Positions 5,156-5,905 of a DNA stretch of 5,905 bases are shown here, one piece after another. The translations under genes and the position numbers were made by a program. The notes below the pieces were generated by a model that saw only the letters and a program-made list of their open reading frames with translations, had not been told where the DNA came from and searched no databases. Origin of the DNA: DATLZB01 sp035574175 (GTDB lineage Bacteria; Pseudomonadota; Alphaproteobacteria; Rhizobiales; Hyphomicrobiaceae); NCBI GenBank assembly GCA_035574175.1, contig DATLZB010000233.1, positions 1 to 5,905 on the forward strand, written 5' to 3'. Every line of letters begins with the position of its first letter. The first letter of the stretch is position 1.

Positions 5156-5905
5156 CGCCGCAATACCGGCCTGCCATTGCGCCTCGCCGAGTTGGGCCAG
5201 CACACCGCCGACAACCGCGGCGACGATCCAGCCCCCCCATCGGGCGAGACCGCGCATTCGATTGGCCCCGACCGACACCTCGATGGCCTGATCGGGCAAC
5301 GCCGTTTCGGCCGTGGCGCCGTCCGATCCGATGGTGCGCACCGACGCTGTGAGTAGAAGCCGCCGGCGTCCTCGCCGCCGCGGCGTCACCACCCAACGCC
5401 AACTCGCGTAGTCATCGTGCAGGAAATCGAGTGTGCTTTCGATCCACTGCGTCTCGGGCGACGCCGCCTCGATGTAGAACCCGCCGTCAGGAGCCTTAAG
5501 GCGCACGGTCATCGCCTTCGTTACCACCACGGTGTGTTCATAGATGGCGCCACTTCCATCGAGCCCTTTCGCCCACGCCGCGATCTCCGCGCGCGCAACT
5601 CGCATCTCGATGGCCGTCCTTGCCCCGACCCGCATCCTGCGGGGAACGGCCTGGCCGAGCCTGGCCAGGTCCAGAACAGCGGTTTTTAGGGGCGGGGCAG
5701 CGGTGGCCCTGTTGCTCGCACCCCGACCCGGCGTCGCCGGGTCGAGCGAAACCGGATCCGTGAGCGGTTGATTGCTCACGCCGGTTTTCTCGGCCGTGCC
5801 CTGCGACCAGGCTGCATTCGCGCTGCGAATGGCCTCGACCAAGCCACCCGGGACCTGCCGGCTCGATGCCGATCCCGGCCCGCCGTGGCCGGACGGGATC
5901 GGCGG
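5135..5905 (-). CDS. Unrecognised protein, C-terminal part: beta-rich domain followed by a single C-terminal membrane segment (5' end off the window)
   Basis: 256 codons are open to the right edge with no stop and no ATG before the fold, so the gene probably begins outside. Residues here are counted from 5905. Residues 1-75 are Pro/Gly/Ala/Ser/Thr-rich and look like a linker. About 88-212 form a compact domain: MRVGARTAIEMRVARAEI (91-108), a strand with TKAMTVRLKAPDGGFYIEA (129-147), ETQWI (151-155), then WRWVVTPRRRGRRRLLLTAS (169-188) and a final strand ALPDQAIEVSV (202-212). About 223-240 is one hydrophobic segment, followed by a 16-residue tail ending RRLFE. From memory, this domain plus membrane tail occurs at the C-terminus of bacterial proteins carrying TIR, caspase-like or similar effector modules; I could not test this. 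Internal starts are possible: TTG at 5842 (235 residues) or GTG at 5779 (214 residues, starting MSNQPLTD), neither with a strong ribosome site. Its stop lies within engB on the opposite strand. Confidence 0.68.
   Translation of the reverse strand, partial: PPIPSGHGGPGSASSRQVPGGLVEAIRSANAAWSQGTAEKTGVSNQPLTDPVSLDPATPGRGASNRATAAPPLKTAVLDLARLGQAVPRRMRVGARTAIEMRVARAEIAAWAKGLDGSGAIYEHTVVVTKAMTVRLKAPDGGFYIEAASPETQWIESTLDFLHDDYASWRWVVTPRRRGRRRLLLTASVRTIGSDGATAETALPDQAIEVSVGANRMRGLARWGGWIVAAVVGGVLAQLGEAQWQAGIAALRRLFE
5868..5903. repeat. Perfect 10-bp inverted repeat at the right edge
   Basis: GCCGATCCCG at 5868-5877 and its exact reverse complement CGGGATCGGC at 5894-5903, with a 16-nt GC-rich spacer. 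It falls in the Pro/Gly-rich, possibly non-coding start of the minus-strand frame. It could be an operator or hairpin if the gene starts at 5842 or 5779, or a repeat inside a linker-coding segment if it does not. Confidence 0.45.

Noticed and set aside
5158..5187. CGCAAT...ATTGCG inverted repeat after engB as a terminator
   Set aside because: The stem is only 6 bp with an 11-nt loop and no T-run on either strand, and it lies inside the convergent coding frame.

Overview
The window looks chromosomal and comes from a GC-rich alphaproteobacterium, most likely of the Hyphomicrobiales (Bradyrhizobium/Xanthobacteraceae-like). The grounds are the gene order rpmH-rnpA-yidC-engB, a YidC with lysine where E. 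coli has its groove arginine, strongly GC-biased third codon positions, and frequent GTG/TTG starts. This assignment rests on remembered family features and not on a search.

Layout. (1) Positions 1-1512, minus strand: a two-gene unit. A VTT/DedA-type (TVP38/TMEM64) membrane protein comes first, at 718-1512. A flavin-dependent disulfide oxidoreductase follows, starting at 731 and running off the left edge; the two overlap by 14 nt. (2) Positions 1513-1844: a 332-nt divergent intergenic region with a good sigma-70-type promoter for rpmH and an 8-bp perfect dyad that could be an operator. (3) Positions 1845-5155, plus strand: rpmH (L34), rnpA (RNase P protein), a 130-nt gap with hairpins, yidC (membrane insertase) and engB (ribosome-assembly GTPase). 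All face the same way and probably form one transcription unit. yidD, often found between rnpA and yidC, is absent. (4) Positions 5135-5905, minus strand: the C-terminal part of an unrecognised protein with a beta-rich domain and a single C-terminal membrane segment. It converges on engB with a 21-bp tail-to-tail overlap, and its true N-terminus probably lies beyond the right edge.

The central cluster is core translation and secretion biology: a 50S protein, the protein partner of the tRNA 5'-processing ribozyme, the insertase that receives ribosome-nascent chains, and a GTPase that completes the 50S subunit. The left pair looks like a membrane-associated redox or transport unit. The right-hand gene is the least explained part. 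Its C-terminal layout resembles that of bacterial TIR/caspase-type effector proteins, but the part that would decide this is outside the window. I found no CRISPR array, tRNA, rRNA or insertion sequence, and no clear rho-independent terminator.
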